From Haliclona indistincta (Eukaryota; Porifera; Demospongiae; Haplosclerida; Chalinidae): a stretch of DNA of 64,000 bases. The notes beneath the pieces were generated by a model. That model was not told the origin of the DNA. It saw nothing but the letters and a program-made list of their open reading frames with translations, and searched no databases. Positions within the stretch are counted from its first letter, which is position 1. Every line of letters starts with the position of its first letter. This document shows, in pieces, positions 30,429 through 42,298 of the stretch. The stretch covers positions 47,501 through 111,500 of the forward strand of contig OZ024784.1 in assembly GCA_964017065.1 (NCBI GenBank), in the 5' to 3' direction. A program made the translations under genes and the position numbers.

Positions 30429-30523
30429 CTACCAAATTCCCCGCCCCTTTGCTGTACTAATAATGACATTATTTTTATCACTCCGCCCACTCATTAATAA
30501 TAATAGTCTGTAGTGTTCACTAA

Positions 30524-33500
30524 TTATTTTGTGAATGTGTTGTTCATAATGACCTCCTCCTCCATCAAATGTGTTGTCTTGCTACCGGTAGCAACTGCTG
30601 AACTAGGTTGACGACCAACATACCTACACACAATACCATACATGGTATGAAGAGGCGTGTCATGACTCACTTGATTGGTCTGGACCCACGTGAGGCAGTG
30701 GTCAGCCGCTCTCTCACATATCCCCACGCGCCATTGTTCTTGGGCTCCTCTTGCACCCAAACCAGCTCAGCATTGGGGAACCGGTCCAGTTCCCGTACCA
30801 CAAGATCATATGGGAATGGGGATATCTATGATAGATAGGTGCACATAAAGTGCTGTACAGAGTATAGGGACCTGTTCAATCCGAGTGATGGCTACTTCAT
30901 TATCCAGTCCACGATCTGCTCTCTGTTTAATGAGCTCATAATATATCTTACCAGAACAGAAGAGCAGTTTATTGCTACTCTGTGATGCCGTGTCATCAGG
31001 AATGAGTCTCTGGAACCTCGTGCCTACAGCAAACAGTGATTCACTGATGTTGTAATGTTAATTGCAATTTAAAATTTTGTGTAATCGTAATGGTGATGCT
31101 AAACCTCTGTGTAGGGCAACTACAATTGCATTTCAATGTAAGTGATCACAAGTATTATTTGACAGTTTGTCACTTGAGGAAAGAAGGCAAGCTGTGATAA
31201 AAAGGGATGCCTGAGGCTGTAATAATATCTATTGGCAGTTTATAAGGTGGCGGTATACCGGTTTTTATGAATATTAATGAGCGACTTTCTTTTATCTGCA
31301 GCTCGTGACAGAGCAACACTAGCAGTGTGAAACTCGCTCTGATGCATCAATGAGTGTGTCTCAATGTATAATGCAGCTTGAAACGTTGCACAATATTCTA
31401 CACCAAGGAATAATTTAGGAATAATCGACATCGTACGGATACGCATTTTCTAGCCAAAAATCTCTTCTCGCTAACTGTGCAGCAAAGGTTACTATCTGAA
31501 ATTCGACTCTTATAAACCATTTCTAGGTGCTGTCAAAGAGTTTTGTTGACCCACGCTGAACGTAGCTGTTCTATGCATCGACAAACATGGACGTCACTGC
31601 AAAATCAGCCATGATTTTGGATGTAAAAGTGTTTTTCTTAAAATCAGCAAAAGAAAATGCAGAAAACTCTTCGACAGCACCTAGAAATGGTTTATTAGAG
31701 TCGAATTTCAGCTGGTAACCTTTGCTGCACAGTTAGCCAGGAGAGAGTTTTGGCTAGAAAATGTGTATCCGTACGATGTCGATTATTACCCGTGCGCAGT
31801 ATGCGGCAGGGTTATGCGTTTGTGTCCGTCGGTAGGTATGTGTGTGTCATCAAAAAAACACGCTTGTTTACGTCTCACCGCTCGAAATTCTCCACGAAAA
31901 CACTCTCTACAGCTTCTTCACTGAATTTATAGTCCTATGAAGACGTTTTCTGAGCTGGCAAGCCTTGTTCGAGCATCCATGGCTATCTAAAGCTACGTGT
32001 ACTTGTAAGAGTACTTACGGTATTGTGGGTGTGTCACCCAACCTCCTATCAATGTCGATGTCCTCACTCAGTCTCACATTTACAGTACGTCAGAGCCATT
32101 AAATAACGTGCGTGTTGCTGTAATGCAGGAGTAGTCGTGTTTAGCTCCTAGCTCAGCGCACGGGTATGTGTTCATTAGAACTCTAGTTCCTAAATTATTC
32201 CTTGCTGTAGAATATTGTGCAACATTTCAAGCTGCATTCTACATTGAGACACACTCATTGATGCATTGATGCGAGTTTCACGCTGCTAGCGTGTCACGAG
32301 CTGCAGATAAACCAAAAACCACACCCTTATTTCAGGTTGTGTGTTTGTGCAATCGAAACGTAATTGCTAAATTAATCATTACGAAAGTAGTTAATTATTA
32401 GTAATCGTAATTGTAATCATTACAAAAACCACTGAAGGTAATTGTAATGATTGCAATCGTGTGTCCAGCATGTATACCTTCCATCATATCATCAAAACTA
32501 GATCGAGCTTCCGGCAATCTCAGCAGCTTCTTAGGTGACATTACAATCAACTATAACAGCAGAGACATAATGACAGAGCACCACAGGACATGATGATAGC
32601 TCACAGGTTTTCTGAAGGGCATCTTGATCTGGCGACGCAGCACATGGAAATAATTAGCAGGTGTAGTGCAGTTGACAACCTGAGCCAGCACTATATTAAT
32701 GTTACTATAACTATAATGACATCATACCTGCACATTGCTGTCACAGAGCTGTACTACCTCAAATAATGGATGGTTAATAATGTGTAGTTCATCGTATAAC
32801 TGATCAGTGACTCGTTCATTCCAGTGCTTAGGAGCCATCTTATCACCATCATCATTGCACAGCTGCAGAAAGCGCTCCAACCTGGCGCTAGAGTGCTCAG
32901 GACCCATTCCCTCATAGCCATGAGGTAACAGCAACACTAGGCCACTCTGACGTACCCACTTCTTCTGACCAGAGCATATGAACTGGTCAATGATGCACTG
33001 TATAGACAGACACACACTCATAACACATGGAGTACCTCTAACACACACTCATAACACATGGAGTACCACTGACACACACTCATAACACATGGAGTACCAC
33101 TGACACACACTCATAACACATGGAGTACCACTGACACACACTCATAACACATGGAGTACCACTGACACACACTCATAACACATGGAGTACCACTGACACA
33201 CACTCATAACACATGGAGTACCACTGACACACACTCATAACACATGGAGTACCTCTGACACACACTCATAACACATGGAGTACCACTGACACACTCATAA
33301 CACATGGAGTACCTCTGACACACACTCATATGGAGTACCTGTGCATTGTTGTGGAAGTCTCCAAACTGTGCCTCCCAGCAGATGAGCTGGGCGGGGCTTG
33401 ATTGTGAGAATCCCAACTCAAATCCAAGCACAGCAAATTCGCTGAGAGAGCTGTTGCATACTGTATAATGGACGCCATCGGGAGCTAGGGCATTGAGCGG

Positions 33501-36500
33501 CCTACAAAAAAATACACCATCACACTATCATTCACACTCACACTATCATTCACACTCACACTATCACACGCTCACACTATCACACACACTCACTCTATCA
33601 CACACTCACACTATCACACACACTCACTCTATCACACTCACACTATCACACACTCATTCTATCACACACTCACACTATCACACACTCACACTATCACACA
33701 CTCACTCTATCACACACACTCACTCTATCACACACTCACTATCACACACACTCACTCTATCACACACTCACAATGTCACACACTCACTCTATCACACACT
33801 CACAATATCACACACTCACACTATCAAACACTCACACTATCACACACACTATCACACACTCACACTATCACACACTCACACTATCACACTATCACACACA
33901 CTATCACACACTCACTCTATCACACACTCACACTATCACACACTCACACTATCACACACTCACTATCACACACACTCACTCTATCACACACTCACAATGT
34001 CACACACTCACTCTATCACACACTCACAATATCACACACTCACACTATCACACACTCACACTATCACACACACTATCACACACTCACTCTATCACACACT
34101 CACACTATCACACACTCACACTATCACACACTCACACTATCACACTATCACACACACTATCACACACTCACTCTATCACACACTCACACTATCACACACT
34201 CACACTATCACACACTCACCGATATTGTTTCCTGTCCACTTTCTGATCATGTAATACATGATGGCGATGGCTGAAGGTACCTCTCTCAACATCTTGTCCC
34301 GATAGTCGAACATGTTGCCGTTCCATCAGTAAAGATCCGAATGCCATAGCTTCACCCATTGCCCAGTCAGCAGTACGATCCGCCATCATCTGTGAGCGAG
34401 TCTTCAGCACACGCTTGAGTCCTGTAGTGGGAGGGGCTAACTCATAATAAAGAGGGTGGGGCAATATTACCAGAGTGTATGTTAAAGTCCTCTGGCCAGC
34501 TACTAAACTGCTGTGCTATTCTCTTCAACACATCTTCACTCACTCCGGTAGCACTAATCTCACTGGTAAATCGTTGGATACCATCATGGTCATCAAAGAA
34601 TCCCTTCCATGGTGAATCCAGCCAGTCACGATTCTGGTGCTTCGTATCACGTGAGTTGGCAAGTTTGTATGCGTCCTTACATATGGTGTCATACTTGGAC
34701 ACTTCTTCCTAGAAGAGTGACAGGCTCATTAGAGTATAATGTTAATGATTGCTACCTCTAGTTGCTATGGAAACTAAACTATTAACCTAGCCTACCCAGC
34801 TAGGTGTCATGCAGTGCCACACCCACTCACGTCATATGCTTGTTGAGTAGTAACTTGTTCCTCAATCAGCTTGGTACTGTAAGACTTGACCAATGGAGTC
34901 TGGGAGCGTATTCGCTGGTACATTAGAGGCTAGAGAGACAGAGAGAGACAGTAGGTTAGAGTAGCTGACAGACAGACCTGTGTAAAGCTTGGTTCATCAG
35001 CTTCGTTATGACCATTCTTGCGATAAGAGACTAAATCAATAACGACATCTTTATGATACTTGTTTCTCCACTCAGCAGCAACTAGACAATAACAATATCA
35101 TGATAGTAACACTACAATATCGTGATAGTAACACCACAATATCGTGATAGTACAATATCATGATAGTAACACTACAATATCATGATAGTAACACTACAAT
35201 ATCGTGATAGTAACACTACAATATCATGATAGTAACACTACAATATCATGATAGTAACACTACAATATCGTGATAGTAACACTACAATATCGTGATAGTA
35301 ACACTACAATATCGTGATAGTAACACTACAATATCGTGATAGTAACACTACAATATGATGATAGTAACACTACAATATCGTGATAGTAACACTACAATAT
35401 CGTGATAGTAACACTACAATATCGTGATAGTAACACTACAATATGATGATAGTAACACTACAATATCGTGATAGTAACACTACAATATCGTGATAGTAAC
35501 ACTACAATATGATGATAGTAACACTACAATATCATGATAGTAACACTACAATATCATGATAGTAACACCACAACATCATGATAGTAACACCACAATATAA
35601 TGGTAGCCTAAATCATGTCAATACTCACATTTGCAGACCACCATTACAGCTTCTGGATCATCAGCGTTAACATGGAATATAGGAGCAGATACCACCTGCA
35701 ACAGAATGGCCGCTATCATCACGTCCAGCTGTGACTCACCTTGGCTACATCAGTGCAATATGGTGATGACCGAGCAAACCGTGGATCAGTAGTGAATCCA
35801 ATCTGATCATGAGCTAATAATAACCACACCCATAATGACCACACCCACTAACCTGGTTATTAACGACCACATGTATAGTACCATGTGTGGTATAGTCTGG
35901 TAGGTCAGATAAATGAAACGTCTCATATACCACACCCTGACCAGCGAATGCAGCATCACCATGAATCAAGATTGACATTGACTTATCACCCTGTATGCGA
36001 GGGTGTGATAGTGTGAGAGTAGTGAGGGTGTGACTGTAGTGATGGTGTGATAGTGTGAGAGTAGTGATGGTGTGATAGTAGTGATGGTGTGATAGTAATG
36101 ATGGTGTGATAGTAGTGATGGTGTTATAGTAGTGATGGTGTTATAGTAGTGATGGTGTTATAGTAGTGATGGTGTGATAGTAGTGATGGTGTGATAGTAG
36201 TGATGGTGTTATAGTAGTGATGGTGTTATAGTAATGATGGTGTGATAGTAGTGAGGGTGTGACAACAGTAACGGTATGACAACAGTAACGGTATGACAGC
36301 AGTAACGGTGTGATAGTAGTGATGGAGTGATAGTAGTGATGGTGTTATAGTAGTGATGGTGTTATAGTAGTGATGGTGTTATAGTAGTGATGGTGTGATA
36401 GTAATGATGGTGTTATAGTAGTGATGGTGTGATAGCAATGATGGTGTGATAGTAGTGATGGTGTGATAGTAGTGATGGTGTGATAGTAATGATGGTGTGA

Positions 36501-39111
36501 TAGTAGTGAGGGTGTGACAACAGTAACGGTATGACAACAGTAACGGTATGACAGCAGTAACGGTGTGATAGTAGTGATGGAGTGATAGTAGTGATGGTGT
36601 TATAGTAGTGATGGTGTTATAGTAGTGATGGTGTTATAGTAGTGATGGTGTTATAGTAGTGATGGTGTGATAGTAATGATGGTGTGATAGTAGTGATGGA
36701 GTGATAGTAGTGATGGTGTGATAGTAGTAATGGTGTTATAGTAGTGATGGTGTGATAGTGTAAGGGTACCTTTGTGTCATTGCTATAAAACTGTTCTGCT
36801 CTTGTCTTTCCCTGTACCACAGGATCACAAGCTGCAGTGGTAATATCATCATCACTATGATCACTAGTAGTCACTGTGATCACCTTCAAGATGAGAGGGA
36901 TTAGCAACAAGAGCTATCTTGATGTGTTTGCTAGTCGCATGATTAACCCTGGTCACACATGTGCCAAGATGATACTTGACATCACCAGATCCCTACATCA
37001 TACAAACAAGAGTTAACCAGGACACCACAAGCAATGAGAGAGCCAGGAAACCTAACAGTGACTACAGAGGGTCACTGGTAGAGCCAGGACACCACAAGCA
37101 ATGAGAGAGCCAGGACACCTAACAGTGACTACAGAGGGTCACTGGTAGACCCAGGACACATAACAGTGACTACAGAGGGTCACTGGTAGAGCCAGGACAC
37201 CTAACAGTGACTACAGAGGGTCACTGGTAGAGCCAGGACACCTAACAGTGACTACAGAGGGTCACTGGTAGAGCCAGGACACCTAACAGTGACTACAGAG
37301 GGTCACTGGTAGACCCAGGACACCTAACAGTGACTACAGAGGGTCACTGGTAGAGCCAGGACACCTAACAGTGACTACAGAGGGTCACTGGTAGAGCCAG
37401 GACACATAACAGTGACTACAGAGGGTCACTGGTAGACCCAGGACACCTAACAGTGACTACAGAGGGTCACTGGTAGACCCAGGACACATAACAGTGACTA
37501 CAGAGGGTCACTGGTAGAGCCAGGACACATAACAGTGACTACAGAGGGTCACTGGTAGAGCCAGGACACCTAACAGTGACTACAGAGGGTCACTGGTAGA
37601 GCCAGGACACCTAACAGTGACTAAAGAGGGTCACTGGTAGAGCCAGGACACGTAACAGTGACTACAGAGGGTCACTGTAGAGCCAGGACACCTAACAGTG
37701 ACTACAGAGGGTCACTGGTAGAGCCAGGACACCTAACAGTGACTACAGAGGGTCACTGGTAGAGCCAGGACACATAACAGTGACTACAGAGGGTCACTGG
37801 TAGAGCCAGGACACCTAACAGTGACTACAGAGGGTCACTGGTAGAGCCAGGACACCTAACAGTGACTACAGAGGGTCACTGGTAGAGCCAGGACACATAA
37901 CAGTGACTACAGAGGGTCACTGGTAGAGCCAGGACACCTAACAGTGACTACAGAGGGTCACTGTAGACCCAGGACACCTAACAGTGACTACAGAGGGTCA
38001 CTGGTAGAGCCAGGACACCTAACAGTGACTACAGAGGGTCACTGGTAGAGCCAGGACACATAACAGTGACTACAGAGGGTCACTGGTAGAGCCAGGACAC
38101 CTAACAGTGACTACAGAGGGTCACTGTAGACCCAGGACACCTAACAGTGACTACAGAGGGTCACTGGTAGAGCCAGGACACCTAACAGTGACTACAGAGG
38201 GTCACTGTAGAGCCAGGACACCTAACAGTGACTACAGAGGGTCACTGGTAGAGCCAGGACACCTAACAGTGACTACAGAGGGTCACTGGTAGAGCCAGGA
38301 CACCTAACAGTGACTACAGAGGGTCACTGGTAGAGCCAGGACACATAACAGTGACTACAGAGGGTCACTGGTAGAGCCAGGACACCTAACAGTGACTACA
38401 GAGGGTCACTGGTAGAGCCAGGACACATAACAGTGACTACAGAGGGTCACTGGTAGAGCCAGGACACCTAACAGTGACTACAGAGGGTCACTGGTAGAGC
38501 CAGGACACATAACAGTGACTACAGAGGGTCACTGGTAGAGCCAGGACACCTAACAGTGACTACAGAGGGTCACTGGTAGAGCCAGGACACATAACAGTGA
38601 CTACAGAGGGTCACTGGTAGAGCCAGGACACATAACAGTGACTACAGAGGGTCACTGGTAGAGCCAGGACACCTAACAGTGACTAAAGAGGGTCACTGGT
38701 AGAGCCAGGACACGTAACAGTGACTACAGAGGGTCACTGGTAGAGCCAGGACACATAACAGTGACTACAGAGGGTCACTGGTAGACCCAGGACACCTAAC
38801 AGTGACTACAGAGGGTCACTGGTAGAGCCAGGACACATAACAGTGACTACAGAGGGTCACTGGTAGAGCCAGGACAGCAGTGTCTAGCTACCCTACACAG
38901 GACATGACTGGCTACCAGTAGGACGGTCAGAACACCAGTCCACTAAACTGCTTTACAGAGAGAGAGAGAAAGAGCACATACTTCATCTGAAGCTTCAAGT
39001 TGATTGAACTGACAGAATATTTGCTCAAGAGGTTTTCGTGCTACATTAGCAAGAACATTTAGACGACCCCTGCAGCAAGAACAATTCAAAGAGACCCTCA
39101 CACACACACAA

Positions 39112-39151
<40 letters not shown>

Positions 39152-42100
39152 GTGGGGCATCCCTATCACAAAGCTCTCAACACCACGATGACTAGACTGA
39201 TCAATAATGGTCTTCAGAGCAGGAATGAGCACCTCACAACCCTCCAGACCAAACCGCTTCTCACTCGTCCACTTCTGAGCTAGAAACTCCTCAAACCTAC
39301 AATATTGCAATAATAATAATAGCTAGCAACACACTACTAAACTACTAGTAACACATTACCAGTAGTACCTCACTAGTAACACACTACTAAACTACTAGTA
39401 ACACATTACCAGTAGTACCTCACTAGTAACACACTACTAAACTACTAGTAACACATTACCAGTAGTACCTCACTAGTAACACACTACTAAACTACTAGTA
39501 ACACATTACTAGTAGTAGCTCACTAGCAACACACTACTAAACTACTAATAACACATTACTAGTAGTAGCTCACTAGCAACACACTACTAAACTACTATTA
39601 ACACGTTACCAGTAGTACCTCACTAGTAACACACTACTAAACTACTAGTAACACATTACCAGTAGTACCTCACTAGTAACACACTACTAAACTACTAGTA
39701 ACACATTACTAGTAGTAGCTCACTAGCAACACACTACTAAACTACTAATAACACATTACTAGTAGTAGCTCACTAGCAACACACTACTAAACTACTAATA
39801 ACACATTACTAGTAGTAGCTCACTAGCAACACACTACTAAACTACTAATAACACATTACTAGTAGTAGCTCACTAGCAACACACTACTAAACTACTAATA
39901 ACACATTACTAGTAGTAGCTCACTAGCAACACACTACTAAACTACTAATAACACATTACTAGTAGTAGCTCACTAGCAACACACTACTAAACTACATTAC
40001 CAGTAGTACCTCACTAGTAACACACTACTAATACTAGTAGTACCTCACTAATAACACACTACTAAACTACTAATACTAGTAGTAGCTCACTAGTAACACA
40101 CTACTAAACTACTAATACTAGTAGTACCTCACTAGTAACACACTACTAAACTACTAATACTAGTAGTAGCTCACTAGTAACACACTACTAGTGGTACAGG
40201 GTTTTGCAGGTCAAGCAGCCCATAGCCTGTAGCCACTACACTTAGACCATACGTCAATGTAATTCTGCAATTTGATTGGTCAGCCAGAGGTGTTATTATT
40301 ATAAATTAATTGTTACACCTTGGCTGACCAATCAAATTACAGAATTACATTGAAGCTCCTAGCAACACACTATTACTACTAGCTCACTTAGTAGCAGCCA
40401 AGCTCATACTGGCCTGGCTAGTAACACACTAATACTACTAACTCACTTAGTGGCTCGTACTAGCCTGGCTAGTAACACACTAATACTACTAACTCACTTA
40501 GTGGCTCGTACTAGCCTGGCTAGTAACACCCTCTTATCTTCATTACTCATATTCAGTGACCCTGGACTCTCAAAGAATTCTCTAATCCAGTCGCCTATTA
40601 TTATAATAATATCAACACATTGTTACCATGGATACAATACACTCACAGACACCACGATCAGCAATGTGCATGTACTCCAGTCCGATATTGCGGCAATATG
40701 TTGCTTGTAATCGCTTTATGATCTCTCGTAATGGCAGTTCACTACTGCTGCCGCCGATCTTAGTAATCACAGGTAGACGAAATACTGTATCCATATCCTG
40801 CTCTGAGAAGCCTAGCCAAGAACCAGTATACAGAACCGGTCAAACCAGTGTACAGAACCGGTCAAACCAGTGTACAGAACCGGTCAAACCAGTGTACAGA
40901 ACCGGTCAAACCAGTATACAGAGCGATCAAACCAGTGTACAGAACCGGTCAAACCAGTGTACAGAACCGGTCAAACCAGTATACAGAGCGATCAAACCAG
41001 TGTACAGAACCGGTCAAACCAGTGTACAGAACCGGTCAAACCAGTGTACAGAACCGGTCAAACCAGTATACAGAGCGATCAAACCAGTATACAGAACCGG
41101 CGATCAAACCAGTATACAAAACTGGTCAAACCAGTGCACAGAACCGGGCAAACCAGTATACAGAACCGGTCAAACCAGTGTACAGAACTGGTCAAACCAG
41201 TGTACAGAAACGGTCAAACCAGTGTACAGAAGCGGTCAAACCAGTGCACAGAACCGGGCAAACCAGTATACAGAACCGGTCAAACCAGTGTACAGAACCG
41301 GTCAAACCAGTGTACAGAAGCGGTCAAACCAGTGTACAGAAGCGGTCAAACCAGTGTACAGAAGCGGTCAAACCAGTATACAGAACCGGTCAAACCAGTG
41401 TACAGCAGCAGATCAGTACAATCTCTATTCTTACCAGCACTGGTGACCACTAGTTCGGCTGGTGTGCAGCTGTCCAGATCAGCATTATTAATCCCCAGCG
41501 GATCTAGTTTAGCAATATTATGACCTGTCATCTGGAAATGATGGGACAACAATCATCTTGATACACGGGAGCACCTCAACTGAACTATGACAGTGCATGA
41601 CATAGCTCGCTATTATCCCAGGCTCACCTGATACGCCCTAATAAGGGCCTGTACATGAAGATGATCCTGAATGGTTTTAGCATCAGGAGAGCCACCACCA
41701 GCAGCAGCACTGATGGAGGACGGAGCCGCACTAGATGGAGACTGGTAGGACATACTGGGAGAGAGACCACTATCCATATTGCGAAAGAATGCATCCCATG
41801 ACTAGAGAGTTTGAGACGTGAGAATGAGTGAGTGATTGTGTGAGTGGGTTAAGTGAGTGGGTGAGTGATGAATATTGAGTGAGTGAGTGAGTGGGTGAGT
41901 GATCAATATTGAGTGAGTGAGTGGGTGAGTGATCATGAGCAGGTGATTATGAGCAACGGGTCGTGGTAGAGTGATTGACCTTGTGAACACTGCTTGGTTC
42001 GTTTCTCCAGTTCTCGTACATCTGTTCCACGTATATCCCGCTAGTTCCGCTCATGAACGAGTCACTAGCAGCTGGTGAGGATCTGGCTCGGACTCCATGA

Positions 42101-42162
42101 CCTACCAGACCAGCTCTGTGAACGGTCAGCGCTCGTAGAGACGGTCGCAAGCAGCGATACAT
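30524..42162 (-). CDS. OGDH: 2-oxoglutarate dehydrogenase E1, 1004 aa, 23 exons
   Basis: Mitochondrial thiamine-diphosphate E1 of the 2-oxoglutarate dehydrogenase complex. Exons: 41980-42162, 41628-41801, 41435-41531, 40653-40811, 40498-40594, 39150-39296, 38982-39069, 36884-36992, 36770-36831, 35853-35990, 35740-35802, 35629-35695, 34978-35081, 34831-34929, 34471-34708, 34220-34421, 33339-33501, 32728-32997, 32605-32679, 32478-32550, 30872-31023, 30671-30825, 30524-30623. The phases close (3015 nt); human OGDH is 1023 aa. The N-terminus is Arg-rich, as in a mitochondrial targeting peptide, followed by [17 protein letters not shown]. Core motifs: [35 protein letters not shown] with [13 protein letters not shown] (ThDP/Mg region), [48 protein letters not shown]. 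The C-terminus is [18 protein letters not shown]. It is head-to-head with the hnRNP gene (136 bp). Confidence 0.97.
31265..32325. mobile_element. Nested foldback element in OGDH intron
   Basis: The outer inverted arms are roughly 31280-31425 and 32195-32315 (TCTGCAGCTCGTGACA at left, inverted TGTCACGAGCTGCAGA at right). Inside is a second inverted pair, about 31420-31545 and 31660-31790 (AATCGACATCGTACGGATAC and its inverse). The segment 31790-32095 is shared with 56735-57050. No ORF. Confidence 0.7.
33010..33338. repeat. 31-bp minisatellite at OGDH splice donor
   Basis: About 10 copies. On the gene strand each unit reads CAGAG|GTACTCCATGTG or CAGTG|GTACTCCATG. The true exon end is GCACAG|GTACTCCATATG at 33339, so the donor is repeated. 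Confidence 0.95.
33510..34218. repeat. CACACTCACACTAT short-period repeat
   Basis: 0.7 kb of (CACACTCACACTATCA)-like units filling an OGDH intron. Thr/His/Leu-rich ORFs across it are artefacts. Confidence 0.95.
35095..35600. repeat. 22-bp minisatellite in OGDH intron
   Basis: About 23 copies of CAATATCGTGATAGTAACAC plus TA, with ATCATGAT / ATGATGAT variants, between exons 34978-35081 and 35629-35695. Confidence 0.95.
36000..36768. repeat. About 17-bp minisatellite with higher-order repeat
   Basis: Units GTGATGGTGTGATAGTA / GTGATGGTGTTATAGTA. A block containing ACAACAGTAACGGTATG occurs twice, about 255 bp apart (near 36260 and 36515), showing a higher-order duplication. Confidence 0.93.
37020..38880. 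repeat. 41-bp minisatellite, 1.86 kb, hairpin-forming unit
   Basis: About 45 copies of CACCTAACAGTGACTACAGA plus GGGTCACTGGTAGAGCCAGGA. Each unit contains CAGTGAC and GTCACTG separated by 8 bases, so each can form a short hairpin. It fills the OGDH intron between exons 36884-36992 and 38982-39069. Confidence 0.96.
39310..40200. repeat. 50-bp minisatellite in OGDH intron
   Basis: About 18 copies of CTACTAAACTACTAGTAACA plus CATTACCAGTAGTACCTCACTAGTAACACA with several variants and shortened units at the right end. Confidence 0.95.
40256..40352. repeat. Hairpin (short MITE-like inverted repeat)
   Basis: Arms of about 38 bp: AATGTAATTCTGCAATTTGA ... and its near-exact inverse ending TTACAGAATTACATT, with a 20-bp AT-rich loop. 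It lies in the OGDH intron between the 50-bp array and exon 40498-40594. Confidence 0.8.
40376..40498. repeat. Tandem copies of an exon end plus its donor
   Basis: The 3' end of the OGDH exon 40498-40594 with its donor (gene strand CGAGCCACTAA|GTGAGTTAG) is followed by one near-identical and one diverged copy of the same block of about 57 bp (ACTCACTTAGTGGCTCGTAC on +). These give decoy donors downstream of the true one. Confidence 0.85.
40825..41405. repeat. 22-bp minisatellite in OGDH intron
   Basis: About 26 copies of GGTCAAACCAGTGTACAGAA plus CC with GCGATCA and GAAGC variants. It is open in three frames (Gln/Val/Tyr/Arg-rich spurious ORFs). Confidence 0.95.
41815..41945. repeat. GAGTGAGTG short-period repeat
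   Basis: GTGAGTGAGTGGGTGAGTGAT units in the first OGDH intron. Confidence 0.9.
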
Positions 42163-42298
42163 GTTGCTTGCTGCGCCTGTTGATGGGCGTGGTTTGATGC
42201 TGATCGATCATTGATTCTATCACCAGAATCGAGATCACACTCGACGCATGCGCGCCATCTCGCACGTGATCGAGTACTGAGAAGAATTAGAAGTTAAG
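42163..42298. promoter_or_regulatory. 136-bp divergent start region (OGDH / hnRNP)
   Basis: Space between the two opposed start codons. It contains CGCATGCGCG and CACGTGATCG sequences. It is likely a bidirectional promoter. No factor is assigned. Confidence 0.4.

Noticed and set aside
33493..34254. Thr/His/Leu-rich ORFs
   Set aside because: Translation of the CACACTCACACTAT repeat in an OGDH intron.
37020..38880. CRISPR-like array
   Set aside because: The regular 41-bp units have no unique spacers, every position repeats, and the locus is inside an animal gene's intron.
40628..41523. Gln/Tyr/Arg-rich ORFs of 200-270 aa on the + strand
   Set aside because: Three frames of the 22-bp minisatellite are open; the region is an OGDH intron on the other strand.
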